A stretch of DNA of 64,000 bases from positions 1 through 64,000 of the IMG/VR virus record IMGVR_UViG_3300007619_000129. One strand, given 5' to 3'. Source of the stretch: a virus. Below the pieces are notes generated by a model that searched no databases, was not told the DNA's origin, and saw only the letters and a program-made list of their open reading frames with translations. Made by a program: the position numbers and the translations under genes. Below, piece by piece: positions 25,806-35,023 of this stretch (positions are counted from its first letter, which is position 1; every line of letters begins with the position of its first letter).

Positions 25806-28800
25806 TTTTGCATCCTTGGCCCAGCAGCAACTCTACCAGTCTCTAAAGTAGCATCAGCTACCTTTTTTGCATCCATTGAAACATTAATATGAAAATGTTG
25901 ATGAATTTGACCCTGTTTTATTGTAAACTCTTCAGTAGCACCCATCCCAAGCGCTTTTCCCAATTCTCTAAGCTTAACAGAAGCATTTAGCGCCTTTAAA
26001 TTGCTCAATTGTTCTGAAACTTCATTGGCTATAGTCACCATATTCGTAATTCCTTTCACAACTGGAGCCTCTAGTGCAGATGCGTCACCAGCAAACACTG
26101 ATACCTGTTGAGCAATACTATTAATCGTTGCCTCTACATCTCCTATTCTTTTTACTACTTTTTCTTTATTAAATTTTGCTCCCTCAATCGTTTTCATTGA
26201 ATTGGAAATATCAGCAACCCTTTTTGCCTTATCGGACAATCCAGACCCTTCAGATCCAAACTCTTTCCCTTTTGCTACAGGTTTCTTTCCTAATGATTCT
26301 AAATTCTTTTTCTTTTCTTCTTCTCTTGCAATATTTTTAAGCTCACTATTAACGTCCATTAAAACAGTTCCGCGCTTCCTAAGCTCTTCATTTATTCTTT
26401 CTTCAATTTTTATACGATCTTCAGCACTTGCCTTTCCACCACGACCAAGCTTGATTCCTTCTCTCTCTACAATCTGTCTGCTTAATTCGGCTTTAAGCTG
26501 GTCTTGTTTGAATCGGACTGCTTGTAAGGCTATTTTTCTATCCTTTAAAGATAAATCAATGTTTGTATTAAGAACACTTTGAATTCCACTCAATGCATCC
26601 TTTTCTTTACTTCTTAATGCATTAGACAATTCTTGATTTTTTACAATTGATGCTTGTTTTGAAATAAAATCAGGCATTCCAGCTTGCATTTTAGAAATGG
26701 CATCATTTACATTTTTTCTTAAATTTTCTGTTTGTCCAGTAATCCACCCAACCAACTTATCAATTTGCTTATCAAGCCCAGTTGCTTCAAGTAACCAAGA
26801 GGTTCCAAAATAAGCCGCCAACCCAACACCAATAGCCGATGCTATCGTAGCACCAAGAGTTCCCAAAATAGCTGTTAGTCCCCTAAATAATAATGACCCT
26901 ATTGATTTACCTGCCATAAGAAATTTTCCACCAGTCTTTTTTGCTATACCAGAAAATGAATCAGTTATTTTCTTAGCCATAGAAGAGTTTGTTATCTTTT
27001 TAAGAATCCCATCATTCATATTCTCTCCAACGACTTCTCCAATTTTTGATCCTGTTTTAGACTTTAAGACATGAGACCCTATTCCCAAAGCAACTTTTGA
27101 CATCATGTGTATTCCTGAAGCTATGACAGCTTTTATAATAGATGGACCAAATAATATTAAAGATATTATTTGTCCCACTTCATCAAAAGCAAGAAATTTC
27201 ATTCCCTTCTTTATCAAGCCCCATATACCCTGATTGTCTGTTATCTCATTCCATTTTTTTATTGCGAACTTCTTAACCTTATTCCACAATATACCGAACA
27301 AAGTTTGTGTAGCATCAACAAGAGCACCCCAAGATTTTCCCAAAGCTTCTTTAATTGCATCAATAAGTTTTCCAACCATTGTTTTTGAACCATCTTTTGC
27401 CTCTCCAAAAATTTTCATAAAAGCATCTGTAAATGGTGCTGGATCTAATACAACTTTTGTTATTTTTTTTATCCAGAAAGTGAATTGATCCATTATTAGT
27501 CGTAATCCCTGTAACGCGATACTTCCGATCGCCTTAAATATCCTTTTAAATCCAGAAACTATCTTTCCTGCTGGAGTTGTTTCCTTTCCTATTAACATTT
27601 TGAATGATTTTCGTAAGTTTTCAAAGAACCTACCTAAAGCATTTGAAGCCAATTTTGGATCTCCAAGATCTGAAAATAGTTGTCTAAAGTCATTTACAAA
27701 TTCTTGAAAAGGACCAATATTCATAAAGTCCCTTGAACCTTTCATGGTTGCAAAGAATTCTTTAAGTCCCTCTAAAGCAGTAGCAACACCAGGGAATAAT
27801 TTTGCAAAAGCACGACCAACTCTTCGACCAGCCCTTTCGGCAGCCCATAAAGATCTTTTAATGTTTCTAATCATCTTCCAAAAGTCTCTAGTCCAAAAAA
27901 GACCTTTTCTAAATCCCATCATGAATCTTTGAAAAAACCCACCTTGTCTATTTCCTTGCTTTACTAATCTCTCAATTGAATTAGTCAAACCTTTCAAAGC
28001 TTCAGCTTGACTTAATTGTGATTTTTCAGCATCCGCAGAAGCATTCTGCACTTCTTGATAACTTAATGCTTGATTTTTGGCTGCAAATGTAGCTTCAAGA
28101 GAAGCTCCCTCTAATCCAGTAGTTTGTGCTAATAAATTTCTTTCTTGCCTTGTCATTCCTTCAATGCTTTTTCCAGCATCAAAAAATGACTTACGTAACA
28201 TGTCAATTCTTTCTCCAGGATCTTGAGCTTTCATCATTTCAAAAGCATCAATATTGAGTCCAAATGATTGAGCTAATTTTGCAGCACTTTCAGCTGCATC
28301 TTCAAAATTATCAAACTTATCAACAATGCCAAGAAGCTCTTTGAAATCTGCACCTAATTTTCTCGCAAAAACCGATAATGATGCCATTTGTTTGGTTCCA
28401 ACACTTCCAAACGTTTTAAAATCTAAAACCATTTCCGATATGTCTCTAGCGATCACTTTTTGATCAATTCCAAACCTCTTTCCCATTTGAAGAGATTGGT
28501 TTGCAACCATTCTTTGTGAATCAGCTAATGTTGTAAAATGTTTATTGGCAAATATAGCCATGGCGCCCATTGCCTCATTTGTCATTCCCAACCCCTTTTG
28601 GAATTGCAAAACAGCTTCAGCATTTCTATAAATTTCACCACTAAATTGGTGAGCCACTGCCCCCATGTCCGTCATTAACTCTCTAACTAAATTTAGTCTT
28701 TCATATAAAAGACCAAAAACCCTATACGATCTAAGTCCAGTACCTTCAAGAGACCCCCTCAATTGTCGTGAAGCCCCAATTACATCCTTTGATACACCTG

Positions 28801-29380
28801 TTCGGAAATCACCAAATTGTTTTCTGATATCCTCAAACGCTTGCATTAGCTGCGTTCCGCCATGAAAAGAATTGGCAATATCTACAAGTCCATTAAATAT
28901 TTTAATTGGTATAGCCAAAATAGCTTTACCAATACTAAAAACAGTACCAGCCAACTCTCCCGCAAGACCAATAATTGTTTTAAGTGTTTTTCCAATAAAT
29001 CCACCAGTCTCAAACATTCCAGAAGCAAACGCTCCCCACCCAACAGCTAAAGTGCTTGTCTCTCTATTTGCTTGTTCTAATGACTCAACCCAATCAGAAA
29101 TCGTACTAGTCTCAAAAGATTCTCTAATTTTTTCTTCTAATTCTTCGTGAAGATCTTTTTGCTCCTCAATCTTTTCAGTTCCTTCCTGTACCGATTTATT
29201 AAAGTCTCTCGTTTGTTTTGTAGAATCATCAGGAAAATTAATTTTAGAAATTGACTCCCTAATCCGTTCAGCCATATCAGATTGACTCTCAAGCTCTTTA
29301 GTTTGTTTTTCTAAAAGCTTTTGCCTTTCCCTCATTGCCTCATTAATCTGTTGCTGAAGCTTTAGATTGTCTACTGCCAT
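25802..29380 (-). CDS. Tape measure protein
   Basis: The longest undivided tail gene, 1192 residues. The N-terminus (1-95) is a Gln/Lys/Glu coiled coil. Hydrophobic, Gly-rich helices follow (TGGFIGKTLKTIIGLAGELA, about 125-145, and others about 735-860), with long amphipathic helical stretches between, and a coiled C-terminus. This is the usual look of phage tape measure proteins, which set tail length and help DNA passage. The family rule of about 0.15 nm per residue would suggest a tail near 180 nm. It lies after the tail tube and gp26-like genes and before baseplate genes. Confidence 0.8.
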   Translation of the reverse strand: MAVDNLKLQQQINEAMRERQKLLEKQTKELESQSDMAERIRESISKINFPDDSTKQTRDFNKSVQEGTEKIEEQKDLHEELEEKIRESFETSTISDWVESLEQANRETSTLAVGWGAFASGMFETGGFIGKTLKTIIGLAGELAGTVFSIGKAILAIPIKIFNGLVDIANSFHGGTQLMQAFEDIRKQFGDFRTGVSKDVIGASRQLRGSLEGTGLRSYRVFGLLYERLNLVRELMTDMGAVAHQFSGEIYRNAEAVLQFQKGLGMTNEAMGAMAIFANKHFTTLADSQRMVANQSLQMGKRFGIDQKVIARDISEMVLDFKTFGSVGTKQMASLSVFARKLGADFKELLGIVDKFDNFEDAAESAAKLAQSFGLNIDAFEMMKAQDPGERIDMLRKSFFDAGKSIEGMTRQERNLLAQTTGLEGASLEATFAAKNQALSYQEVQNASADAEKSQLSQAEALKGLTNSIERLVKQGNRQGGFFQRFMMGFRKGLFWTRDFWKMIRNIKRSLWAAERAGRRVGRAFAKLFPGVATALEGLKEFFATMKGSRDFMNIGPFQEFVNDFRQLFSDLGDPKLASNALGRFFENLRKSFKMLIGKETTPAGKIVSGFKRIFKAIGSIALQGLRLIMDQFTFWIKKITKVVLDPAPFTDAFMKIFGEAKDGSKTMVGKLIDAIKEALGKSWGALVDATQTLFGILWNKVKKFAIKKWNEITDNQGIWGLIKKGMKFLAFDEVGQIISLILFGPSIIKAVIASGIHMMSKVALGIGSHVLKSKTGSKIGEVVGENMNDGILKKITNSSMAKKITDSFSGIAKKTGGKFLMAGKSIGSLLFRGLTAILGTLGATIASAIGVGLAAYFGTSWLLEATGLDKQIDKLVGWITGQTENLRKNVNDAISKMQAGMPDFISKQASIVKNQELSNALRSKEKDALSGIQSVLNTNIDLSLKDRKIALQAVRFKQDQLKAELSRQIVEREGIKLGRGGKASAEDRIKIEERINEELRKRGTVLMDVNSELKNIAREEEKKKNLESLGKKPVAKGKEFGSEGSGLSDKAKRVADISNSMKTIEGAKFNKEKVVKRIGDVEATINSIAQQVSVFAGDASALEAPVVKGITNMVTIANEVSEQLSNLKALNASVKLRELGKALGMGATEEFTIKQGQIHQHFHINVSMDAKKVADATLETGRVAAGPRMQK

Positions 29381-29433
29381 CTATTATTACACTCGTCTGT
29401 TTACTGTTTATTATCTGTTAAAAATAAAAAATA

Positions 29434-29796
29434 TTACTTAAGGGGCCAGGGTATTCCAAGAACCCTTTCAAATTCTCTTCCCTTAAGTCTTGAAAGGTTT
29501 AGTAAATTCATTACACTTTTTACAGTTGCTCCAGGCTTTTTTAATTCATCCTGAAACCTTCTCGAGGATCTAAGAGCATTCGCAATAGCTGTAACTTCCT
29601 GTTGAGTACCACGAACTCTCAAGTTAGAGGCTTTACCCACCATCCAAGCAGCTAATCCACCTAAAAATATCTTTCCTGTAGTGCTTAATTGAATTCCTTC
29701 TTCAATTAAATTGTTTTTTTTGTCTTTTTTAGATTCTTCTAAAGACTCTTTGCGATCCTCAACCATTAAAAATGGAAATTCACTTGATATGGGCAT
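29434..29796 (-). CDS. Hypothetical tail-region protein
   Basis: 120 residues with a good ribosome site (AGGAGA, 7 nt before the ATG). An acidic/Lys-rich start (DRKESLEESKKDKKN) is followed by a hydrophobic patch (GKIFLGGLAAWMVGKAS) and a basic helical end. Placed between the gp26-like pair and the tape measure, where tail chaperones are often found, but no such family was recognised. Confidence 0.55.
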   Translation of the reverse strand: MPISSEFPFLMVEDRKESLEESKKDKKNNLIEEGIQLSTTGKIFLGGLAAWMVGKASNLRVRGTQQEVTAIANALRSSRRFQDELKKPGATVKSVMNLLNLSRLKGREFERVLGIPWPLK

Positions 29797-29829
29797 TATT
29801 GTTCTCCTACGAAATAAATATGCCTAATG

Positions 29830-30075
29830 TCAAAAGTTAATTTGCTTCATATTTTCATAAATGGGGTTATTTTTTGGTTTTTTGTCAGAATTTTCAGAAT
29901 CGTTATCTTCTGGGTTGTTTTCGTCACTATTTTGTTTTTTTCTTTCTTTCGCTATTCTGTCCAAAAACCATCTTCTCGCATTGATCGGCAATTTATAGGC
30001 TTCTGTATACGAAAAATGTCCATATTCCATTAATAAAAAAATTGGCTCCCAAAATATTTCTTTATTCGGTGGCAT
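29830..30075 (-). CDS. Small tail assembly protein candidate
   Basis: 81 residues: an N-terminal half with LLMEYGHFSYTEAYKLPINA then RRWFLDRI, followed by a disordered Asp/Asn/Lys tail. The aromatic YTEAYxLP...RRWF pattern is common in small proteins that follow gp26-like genes and are thought to aid hub or tail assembly (compare T4 gp51). It overlaps the gp26-like gene by 14 nt, as expected for a coupled pair. The exact role is inferred. Confidence 0.5.
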   Translation of the reverse strand: MPPNKEIFWEPIFLLMEYGHFSYTEAYKLPINARRWFLDRIAKERKKQNSDENNPEDNDSENSDKKPKNNPIYENMKQINF

Positions 30076-30913
30076 TTGGATAAAGAAAGTCGATGCCTAA
30101 CGGCATCACAACCTCCTCTACATGAGTACATTCAGGACATTCAACTGATTGTTTCATATCAATACCTGGTTCATTATCTTGCATATATCTTCTAAGTGCA
30201 GAGGAATCCATAGCTCTCATTCTTCTTATCTTCTTTTCTAATTGTATTTTATTCTCAATGTTACCAATTTTTACAATAGAATATCTCAATTTATCAGTTA
30301 CATTTTCTTCTTTTCGGCTTTTTCCAAGGATTTTGCGCATTCTTTCTTTTGCTGTTGATATATCGTCCTGATCTTTAACTGTCAAAAATTTGAAAATAAC
30401 CTTCTCTTTAGAAACAGGAAGTGTATATTCAAATAAATTTTTTCCTACCTCTACGGGACTTATTTTTAATCTTTTAAGTTCCAATTCGTCTAATCTGAAG
30501 GTATGTTCATATATCTCTCCACAAGAAGAACACTCAACTCTTCCAGGATACTCAGAACCATATCCAATAATTCTCAAACCAACCAAAAGAGCATTATGAT
30601 CTCCTGCAATTAAGTCAGCATGATTTACTGTTTTATCTAAAACACAAGAACTAACAAGCTCTTCTAATACTGTTCCTCTTTTCATATATGCTGGATTAGT
30701 AAGAATGTTTTCTTCTTCTGCTGTCATAACTTTTACTGGGAGAGATTCTCTTTTGTGTAATGAAGTGCCAGATTCATATATAACACCATTTGATGGTAAT
30801 GGAATGTCCTCATAAGGAATCTCTTCCTCTTCACTAGTCACTTTATTTACCGGAGGAGATCCGCCAAAAGCTACTGCATTTTTTTCTTGTCGTTCTTCAT
30901 TTTCCATATACAA
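30062..30913 (-). CDS. 26: Baseplate hub subunit, T4 gp26-like
   Basis: 283 residues matching the T4 baseplate family in outline: the early IPLPSNGVIYESG (36-48), VKVMTAEEENILTNP, then GLRIIGYGSEYPGRV and the Cys pair CSSCGE, and a second pair CPECTH near the C-terminus. The two CxxC pairs may bind zinc. In T4 this protein is needed for the baseplate hub. The downstream 81-residue gene overlaps it by 14 nt. Length is greater than T4 gp26 (208 residues), mainly at the N-terminus. Confidence 0.7.
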   Translation of the reverse strand: MYMENEERQEKNAVAFGGSPPVNKVTSEEEEIPYEDIPLPSNGVIYESGTSLHKRESLPVKVMTAEEENILTNPAYMKRGTVLEELVSSCVLDKTVNHADLIAGDHNALLVGLRIIGYGSEYPGRVECSSCGEIYEHTFRLDELELKRLKISPVEVGKNLFEYTLPVSKEKVIFKFLTVKDQDDISTAKERMRKILGKSRKEENVTDKLRYSIVKIGNIENKIQLEKKIRRMRAMDSSALRRYMQDNEPGIDMKQSVECPECTHVEEVVMPLGIDFLYPNATE

Positions 30914-31029
30914 AAATCCTTATTAAACAATAAATTATAGACCTACTATACATTCTATAATATTGAATATAATCTGTTAAATCTTTTACTTTAATGACTC
31001 AACAATTCTAACTATATCAAAAACAAAAA

Positions 31030-31407
31030 TTATGGAATTTCCCATTTTATATAAGATTCTTTCTCTGGTAGTACAATAATCCCCCTCACCATTCCATTTC
31101 CAACATCTTTCATATCAATACTTTCAGGGGATAATCCAATACGAGACCAAGCACCATCCAACAAATTTTTAAGTCCTCTCAAAACGCTGTTTTTTATAGA
31201 GACCTCTCTTCTTCCTGGTAGATGAGCGTCTTTTCTTTGTATTATTATACTATATGTGGCTGGACCCATTTCTTCAAATTTATATATGCTCCAACCATAT
31301 TCATCAATAGCTAAGCCAGATTCGTCAATAGCATTTGATATTTTTTCCTGTAAATTATTCTGTTCTTTTATAACAAACCTAACAATTTTTTTTAGCGTTT
31401 CTCTCAT
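31030..31407 (-). CDS. Hypothetical tail-region protein
   Basis: 125 residues, mixed helix and strand, starting MRETLKKIVRFVIKEQN and ending with strands (VRGIIVLPEKESYIKWEIP). Lies between the tube and the gp26-like gene, behind an 11-bp stem-loop. No family recognised; a tail assembly role is possible from position. Confidence 0.55.
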   Translation of the reverse strand: MRETLKKIVRFVIKEQNNLQEKISNAIDESGLAIDEYGWSIYKFEEMGPATYSIIIQRKDAHLPGRREVSIKNSVLRGLKNLLDGAWSRIGLSPESIDMKDVGNGMVRGIIVLPEKESYIKWEIP

Positions 31408-31417
31408 CTTAAAATAA

Positions 31418-31449
31418 ATAATCTCCTTAAATCAATTCAAGGAGATTAT
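31418..31449 (-). terminator. Strong 11-bp stem-loop after the tail tube gene
   Basis: ATAATCTCCTT and AAGGAGATTAT pair perfectly (11 bp, 10-nt loop) in the gap after the tube stop codon. On the minus strand it is followed by TTATTTTAAG, a broken U-tract, so it may be a partial terminator or an mRNA end stabiliser. Its 3' arm holds AAGGAG, but 15 nt from the next ATG, too far for normal use. Confidence 0.55.
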
Positions 31450-31465
31450 AGAAACTAAAAATATA

Positions 31466-31954
31466 TTAATATTGCAAAATCCACTTATCGGCTTGGATAA
31501 CTAAAGCAATATCTTGAGCATCACTCGATGAATAGTCTAAATCGTTGAAATTAGCATCTTCGACCCAAGCTCCCCTTCCGTCCCACAGTTCTACAACATT
31601 GCCCATTGGATCAAGCAATTTCATTTGAATATTTCTTTTATAAAAATCGGCATAACCATCTCGTCCCGATACTGCTTCGCTTGTCAACCTTAGCCATTCC
31701 ATCAATTGTTGTGCTCCTGATGGTGAAATAGCATCATACATTGTTACTGATACTGTATCAAAACTCCTTTTTCCAGCGAGCCATCTTTTATCATTGATAT
31801 AATCAATTGTTATTTTTTCATGAGTAATATGTGGCCTTGCTGCTGTTTTCATCAAATAAGCATCAATTCCTTCAATTTGAAAAATCCATCGATATTTTCT
31901 TTTTGGCTCATATCGATTAGCCAACATATCAGTAACTCCAAGTGTTTCAACCAT
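31466..31954 (-). CDS. 19: Tail tube protein, T4 gp19-like
   Basis: Polymerises into the inner tail tube. 162 residues, the size of T4 gp19 (163). Features are KRKYRWIFQIEGID (18-31), the ARPHITHEK hairpin, YINDKRWLAGKR, VTMYDAISPSGAQQLMEW and the closing strand ALVIQADKW. It directly follows the two sheath genes, as tube follows sheath in T4. A shorter relative lies at 52147-52542 in the head region. The tube gene is followed by a strong stem-loop. Confidence 0.9.
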   Translation of the reverse strand: MVETLGVTDMLANRYEPKRKYRWIFQIEGIDAYLMKTAARPHITHEKITIDYINDKRWLAGKRSFDTVSVTMYDAISPSGAQQLMEWLRLTSEAVSGRDGYADFYKRNIQMKLLDPMGNVVELWDGRGAWVEDANFNDLDYSSSDAQDIALVIQADKWILQY

Positions 31955-32016
31955 AATAAAAAACTCCGCTATTATTAACTAACTATCATATAATATAAAA
32001 TATTACCCAAACAAAC

Positions 32017-34983
32017 TTATTGAATTTCAGCTCCTTGATTATTTACAACAAAGTCTAATGAAATAAACTCAAGAGATCTTACCGGTTTAAGTACGATTTG
32101 TCCCCTAATGACATTATTATCAACGTCAGCTTGTGTTGTTGTCTCCGTATTAATCAAAACTCTAAATTTATCAATTCCGGCCTGTTCTTGAATTCTTCTC
32201 AAAATAGGTCTTACTTGATTTGAGAATCTTTCAAGAGTTTCTTCTCTATTTGGCTCAAATAAGAAAGTTCGCCCAACTTCTCGAACCTTTCTTCTAACGT
32301 CCAAAAGCATTCTTCTTACATTAACCTTCTCAAGACTATTAGCTTCTGATAGGAGAGTATTCTGTCCCCAAATTGTAACTCCTGGACCACCTGGAAAAGA
32401 AACTATTGGATTAATATCCGCACTTTGAAGATCGTCCAACTTATCTCTTTTCAAACTTACTGTTGCCCTTTCAACACTTGACAATACTCCACGAGAAAAT
32501 CCGGCTGGAGCGAACCATGGGTGAGATAAAGCATCGTTCAGCGCCATTGCCCCAAGAGCCACAACAGATGGTGGAGCCTGTACTAATGCCCCACTGCTTG
32601 GATCGGTCATTACAACGTCTGGGAAATATGCAGCAGCAAAGCTTGAATCAAGACTTCTTGCCGAATGTGCTGTTACAGTATTGTTGACCGAAACATCCTG
32701 TAAAGAAGAAGTAACAACCGTATTCACTGTATCTTTCTCTTCAACGTCCATTAGATACAAAGCATCAAAACGACCTTCAGCAGTTAAAATAGCTGAATCA
32801 GTTATTACATTATGTCTAATTCCCGGAATGGCCATAAGATTAATGTCAACATCAGAAGTCTCTTCAAGAACCTCAAGAGCCTTTTTATATGTTTTAACTG
32901 TTGGACCATTATTTTGTCCTCTATCTGAAAATGACATTTCTTCTATGATTGCCCTATTGGACATATCTGATTCATTTTTGTTGAAGACATTAACTCCATC
33001 AAAACCACCCTGTAAAAATATACTAAATTTAGCAACAGTTCTAACTGCTGGAACCGACAAATCGGTTGAAACATCAAGACCCCTGGTTTTATTCGCTGCA
33101 TTGGAAGAAATTCCTCCCTGTCTAACATAGGTCCATTGATCAATTGTCTTAACGTCAGCCTTAGTATCAGAACCGGTTACAACCTGAACATTTTCAAGAC
33201 TAAAAGAATTGTTATTAAAAAGATCGGAATCAAGAACAGTTCCATTTGAATCTGCTGTTCCAGCATTATCCCCAACGTGAACATTCCTTAATGAGGTCAT
33301 GAAGTTAGGAAAATATTTAGTATAACTTCTAATGGTTTCGTCAAGCTTTACACTACTATTTGGTTCAGTAAGAGATGTTTTCTGCTGAAATTGAACTCCC
33401 CAATAGAAATTTTTATTTACTACCTGTTTCGGTGAAACCCCAACAGTCAAATTCTCTCTAAGTGGGATTGGATATTCCACTGTCTCCTTCAGTGGAGAAG
33501 CATCACCAGGAGCGGTCATTGGATCTGAACCTGATGTTACAAGATGCCTTGGCCCTCTGAACCCTACTGGAAGTGATTCCTGATCAATATCCGCATTTAC
33601 AACATCGTCCGGTAGTTTTACTCTAATTCTATTAGATTTATTTGGATAACTTCCTTCTTCTACTAGTTTTTGAGATCCTAATGCTTTATCAAAATCAAAA
33701 TAGATATTTTTATCACCAATTATTTTGGCGATAAACCGATCAGATGATGGATTTAATGACAACCCTCTATATTGTTCAAGAACAACTTTTTCGTCATCAT
33801 TATCACCAAAGTCTCTAACTACAACATCAAATTTTCCATATAAATCAGTATCAGATGTTGATGGAGTTACATTTTCAATAGAAACCTTCCACTTGTCGCT
33901 AGATACTGCCCCATCTGATCTGGAAACTAGTTTAAATAAATTTACAGTGGATCCACCAAACTTTTGTGAAGTAATCCAAGGAGTTTCAGCTGCTTGGAAT
34001 CTATCTTCAAAATTTTCATAGTTAGGAACTGTAGTAGTTCCGGCATTTCTTCCAGCTGATCCTGTAGTCAAGAATGCAATTTGCTCTTTACTTTCGGATA
34101 TTAGGTCAGAACTACCAGTTACACCAGCGATTCCTGTACCGGTTAATACCGCCTGTGAAGTGTGAATATCATAATGGGTATATAGTAGATATCCAGCATC
34201 TTGTAATTTTAGCGGATCTTCATTCAAGATATTTGGGAAATAATTTGGTGCAGTAGTGTCAAAACTAGCTGTAATGACATTTGGATAGCTTGGATCAAGT
34301 TCTTTATGTCCATTTAGTAATAAAACAAATTCCTGCTTACCAGCACTAAGGTCTACTGTTCCTGTAATGTGTCCTTTTCCACCACCTGCCACCGCTGCTG
34401 TAGAAGTACTTGGATCAGCTGAATCAACAAAACTTGAAGATAGCCTCAAAACTACCCCTGAAGCTGCCATTAAAACACCCCTTACAATTGGGTGTGGAGA
34501 ATCAATGGCAATGCCTGCATCAGAAAAAACTGTAGAGCCAGCTGATTCCGACATATATGCACCAAGAAAATATGTTCGCCCAAGTGGACCATTTTCCACA
34601 GCATCTGTATTAGAACCAAAATTTCCAGAATCGTTTGGTTGCTCTTCCCCAACAACAAACCCAGCACTTTCTACGCTTCCAATATTGTTGCCTGTTGTTA
34701 GTCTTTTTTCTCCCTTTCCAGCACCAAGAACTCGAAGATACGTTCCAGCAGTTGCGTTGCGTAACCACTCAAACATTGCCAACATTCCGTCTTTAGCGTC
34801 TGTATCTCCAAATACTGAAACAAGATCCTGCACTGAACCAACAGTTACAGGAACAAATGCTGGACCCTGATTAGCAGTACCAATTACGCCCGCTGGGACC
34901 CCAACCGGATCTACATTAGATGGACCGCTCTGATCAATCTCTCTTACGCTTACCCCAGCACTTTGCAATTTTAATTCGACCAT
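32017..34983 (-). CDS. 18: Tail sheath protein 1 (gp18-like paralogue)
   Basis: Forms the contractile outer tail. 988 residues. The N-terminal sheath motif (VPAGVIGTANQGPAFVPVTV, 27-46, then FGDTDAKDG) and the C-terminal domain (GGPGVTIWGQNTL, VNVRRMLLDVRRKVREVGR, RFSNQVRPIL) are the conserved gp18 parts. The long middle is Ser/Thr/Asp-rich and variable. Length is well above T4 gp18 (659). AGGAGA lies 5 nt before the ATG. It is a diverged tandem copy of the gene at 35024-38041; the pair may form a mixed sheath or one may cap the end. Confidence 0.9.
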   Translation of the reverse strand: MVELKLQSAGVSVREIDQSGPSNVDPVGVPAGVIGTANQGPAFVPVTVGSVQDLVSVFGDTDAKDGMLAMFEWLRNATAGTYLRVLGAGKGEKRLTTGNNIGSVESAGFVVGEEQPNDSGNFGSNTDAVENGPLGRTYFLGAYMSESAGSTVFSDAGIAIDSPHPIVRGVLMAASGVVLRLSSSFVDSADPSTSTAAVAGGGKGHITGTVDLSAGKQEFVLLLNGHKELDPSYPNVITASFDTTAPNYFPNILNEDPLKLQDAGYLLYTHYDIHTSQAVLTGTGIAGVTGSSDLISESKEQIAFLTTGSAGRNAGTTTVPNYENFEDRFQAAETPWITSQKFGGSTVNLFKLVSRSDGAVSSDKWKVSIENVTPSTSDTDLYGKFDVVVRDFGDNDDEKVVLEQYRGLSLNPSSDRFIAKIIGDKNIYFDFDKALGSQKLVEEGSYPNKSNRIRVKLPDDVVNADIDQESLPVGFRGPRHLVTSGSDPMTAPGDASPLKETVEYPIPLRENLTVGVSPKQVVNKNFYWGVQFQQKTSLTEPNSSVKLDETIRSYTKYFPNFMTSLRNVHVGDNAGTADSNGTVLDSDLFNNNSFSLENVQVVTGSDTKADVKTIDQWTYVRQGGISSNAANKTRGLDVSTDLSVPAVRTVAKFSIFLQGGFDGVNVFNKNESDMSNRAIIEEMSFSDRGQNNGPTVKTYKKALEVLEETSDVDINLMAIPGIRHNVITDSAILTAEGRFDALYLMDVEEKDTVNTVVTSSLQDVSVNNTVTAHSARSLDSSFAAAYFPDVVMTDPSSGALVQAPPSVVALGAMALNDALSHPWFAPAGFSRGVLSSVERATVSLKRDKLDDLQSADINPIVSFPGGPGVTIWGQNTLLSEANSLEKVNVRRMLLDVRRKVREVGRTFLFEPNREETLERFSNQVRPILRRIQEQAGIDKFRVLINTETTTQADVDNNVIRGQIVLKPVRSLEFISLDFVVNNQGAEIQ

Positions 34984-35023
34984 TCTTGTCTCCTATTACT
35001 CATAAATATAACAATCTCTAAAT

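Noticed and set aside
34482-34870. Frames on both strands within the sheath genes
   Set aside because: They are out-of-frame shadows of long, well-supported sheath genes and show no domain.
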